From the NCBI GenBank assembly GCA_017421325.1, contig JAFOJO010000014.1, positions 1-41,035 of the forward strand: 41,035 bases of DNA. The letters are read 5' to 3'. Under the pieces are notes generated by a model that did not search any database, was not told the origin of the DNA, and saw only the letters and a program-made list of their open reading frames with translations. Shown here piece after piece: positions 40,198 to 41,035 of the stretch. The position numbers were made by a program, and so were the translations under genes. Every line of letters starts with the position of its first letter. Position 1 is the first letter of the stretch. Source of the stretch: Candidatus Saccharimonadota bacterium (GTDB lineage Bacteria > Patescibacteriota > Saccharimonadia > Saccharimonadales > Saccharimonadaceae).

Positions 40198-41025
40198 TTA
40201 GATGGTTCCGTTGAATACGTGTTCTCTGGAATGGTCATTATAGTAGCCACTATCAAGAACTTGAGTCTCTTCCCAGCCATACTTTTTGATAATTCCAGCA
40301 AACTGGTCGAGTTTATAGTCGGCAATGGTAATGAGTGGCTTGGTCGTGCCGAGCCATTCAAAACATCTTTCGACTAAAGCCGTAGCGATACCTCGTTTCT
40401 GATACTCGGGCTTTACGTAGAGCGTGCTGATTTTGAGTTCCGTTTTGTCTTTTTTGAGAAATGCCGTAGCGGCAATTTTGCCATCAACGTAGCAAGAAAT
40501 TACCTCACGTTCTCCATCAAAGATACCCGGAACGTACTTACTGTAGAAATGGTCGCAATGCGACGGATAGTCTTTACAAATCCAATCCGTAATCATATAA
40601 CTTTCTGCAATCAGTTTTGAGAAAGTCTTATTGCGTTCCGCTTTCAGCAAGTCAGATGCTTTCAGGAATTCAAGCGTGGGCTTCTTGGCGTCATTGGTCT
40701 TGAATCTCAATTCAAAGACATAAACACCGAGCGACTCCCTATCCTTTGGATAAATATCGCGGAGCGTCCTGAGCGCTCCATCGAAAGTCATATCCGGAAG
40801 TACGTTTTTTACCCCCTCTACTTCAAGCATCCTCTCAAAACTGTCGTACACACTAACACGCAGTACATCGAACTCGTTCTTACCATAGTTCTCAAAAGTA
40901 ATGGTGTCTCCTTGTCTCACCTTCTTGATTTGCGAGTATCCTACTCGAATTTCAAGATTTTTGCTCCCGTTTTTGAGTTGACGGAAGTATTCCTTTTTGA
41001 CTCTCCAGACGTGTTTTTTCGCCAT
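40198..41025 (-). CDS. ASCH-GNAT fusion protein
   Basis: 275 aa. Residues 1-110 form an ASCH domain: VWRVKKEYFRQLKNGSKNLEIRVGYSQIKKVRQGDTITFENYG. Residues about 130-275 are a GNAT acetyltransferase: ISCYVDGKIAATAFLKKDKTELKISTLYVKPEYQKRGIATALVERCFEWLG, where QKRGIATAL is the acetyl-CoA loop. A fusion of a base- or RNA-binding module to an acetyltransferase suggests modification of a nucleotide or RNA-linked target, but the substrate is not visible. The start is ATG at 41025, near the window edge. Confidence 0.85.
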   Translation of the reverse strand: MAKKHVWRVKKEYFRQLKNGSKNLEIRVGYSQIKKVRQGDTITFENYGKNEFDVLRVSVYDSFERMLEVEGVKNVLPDMTFDGALRTLRDIYPKDRESLGVYVFELRFKTNDAKKPTLEFLKASDLLKAERNKTFSKLIAESYMITDWICKDYPSHCDHFYSKYVPGIFDGEREVISCYVDGKIAATAFLKKDKTELKISTLYVKPEYQKRGIATALVERCFEWLGTTKPLITIADYKLDQFAGIIKKYGWEETQVLDSGYYNDHSREHVFNGTI

Positions 41026-41035
41026 CGTTAATCAA

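Noticed and set aside
1-41035. CRISPR array or prophage
   Set aside because: No evenly spaced direct repeats, no cas genes and no capsid, tail or terminase genes were seen.

Overview
The window looks like a stretch of a Candidate Phyla Radiation chromosome, most likely Candidatus Saccharibacteria (TM7). The supporting features are compact genes, many core housekeeping genes in unusual order, small pilin-like and mechanosensitive membrane proteins, several paralogous secreted or anchored FISUMP-domain proteins, zinc-binding cysteines lost from NrdR and DnaG, and TGA used as an ordinary stop. The lineage call is inference from gene content. Almost all genes lie on the minus strand.

Layout: 1-2540 is the 5' part of ileS (846 codons, running off the left edge) with its T-box leader (about 2541-2740). 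2786-7420 holds mscS, a 643-aa unknown protein, and a ftsZ-nrdR-thioredoxin-like operon. 7473-10147 holds a class II Fic protein and FISUMP paralog 1. 10522-14171 holds adk-map-ftsA, rpsU and a Nudix hydrolase. 14305-16098 is FISUMP paralog 2, then tRNA-Asp and palindromic DNA. 16718-20523 holds a DHH-like protein, rpsT (plus strand), holA and mutM. 20998-21438 (plus) is a small protein resembling the NrdD C-terminal end, behind a promoter carrying two NrdR-box-like palindromes. 21435-25991 holds a RhuM-Doc fusion, polA, a membrane protein and an archaeal-type dephospho-CoA-kinase-like ATPase. 26193-27008 (plus) is an APH-like kinase. 27157-28662 is FISUMP paralog 3. 29110-33915 is a dnaG-rpoD-pilin-lipid kinase-zeta-like kinase cluster. 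34007-35042 (plus) holds a membrane protein and mscL. 35093-36745 is FISUMP paralog 4. 36969-39390 is argS-orn-yjbR-like. 39440-41025 holds tRNA-Gly, a recombinase remnant, an ASCH protein and an ASCH-GNAT fusion.

The most striking signal is a roughly 155-200 nt leader in front of all four FISUMP genes. Each copy begins just after a TATAAT-like box. Each has a 15-17 bp closing helix whose two arms differ completely between copies yet remain fully paired. Each has the same apical motif and the same nearly invariant 40-nt downstream block, which offers mutually exclusive pairings. This is what a structured, possibly switching, cis-regulatory RNA looks like, and I do not recognise it as a described class.

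Other notable signals: GC-rich palindromic elements of about 80-120 bp inserted in frame in ileS, polA and a lipid kinase gene, plus an intergenic relative; a second family of roughly 130-bp MITE-like repeats with an exchangeable hairpin, one copy sitting inside a FISUMP leader region; and at least ten genes whose -10 box ends 5-9 nt before the start codon with no Shine-Dalgarno site, implying leaderless mRNAs.
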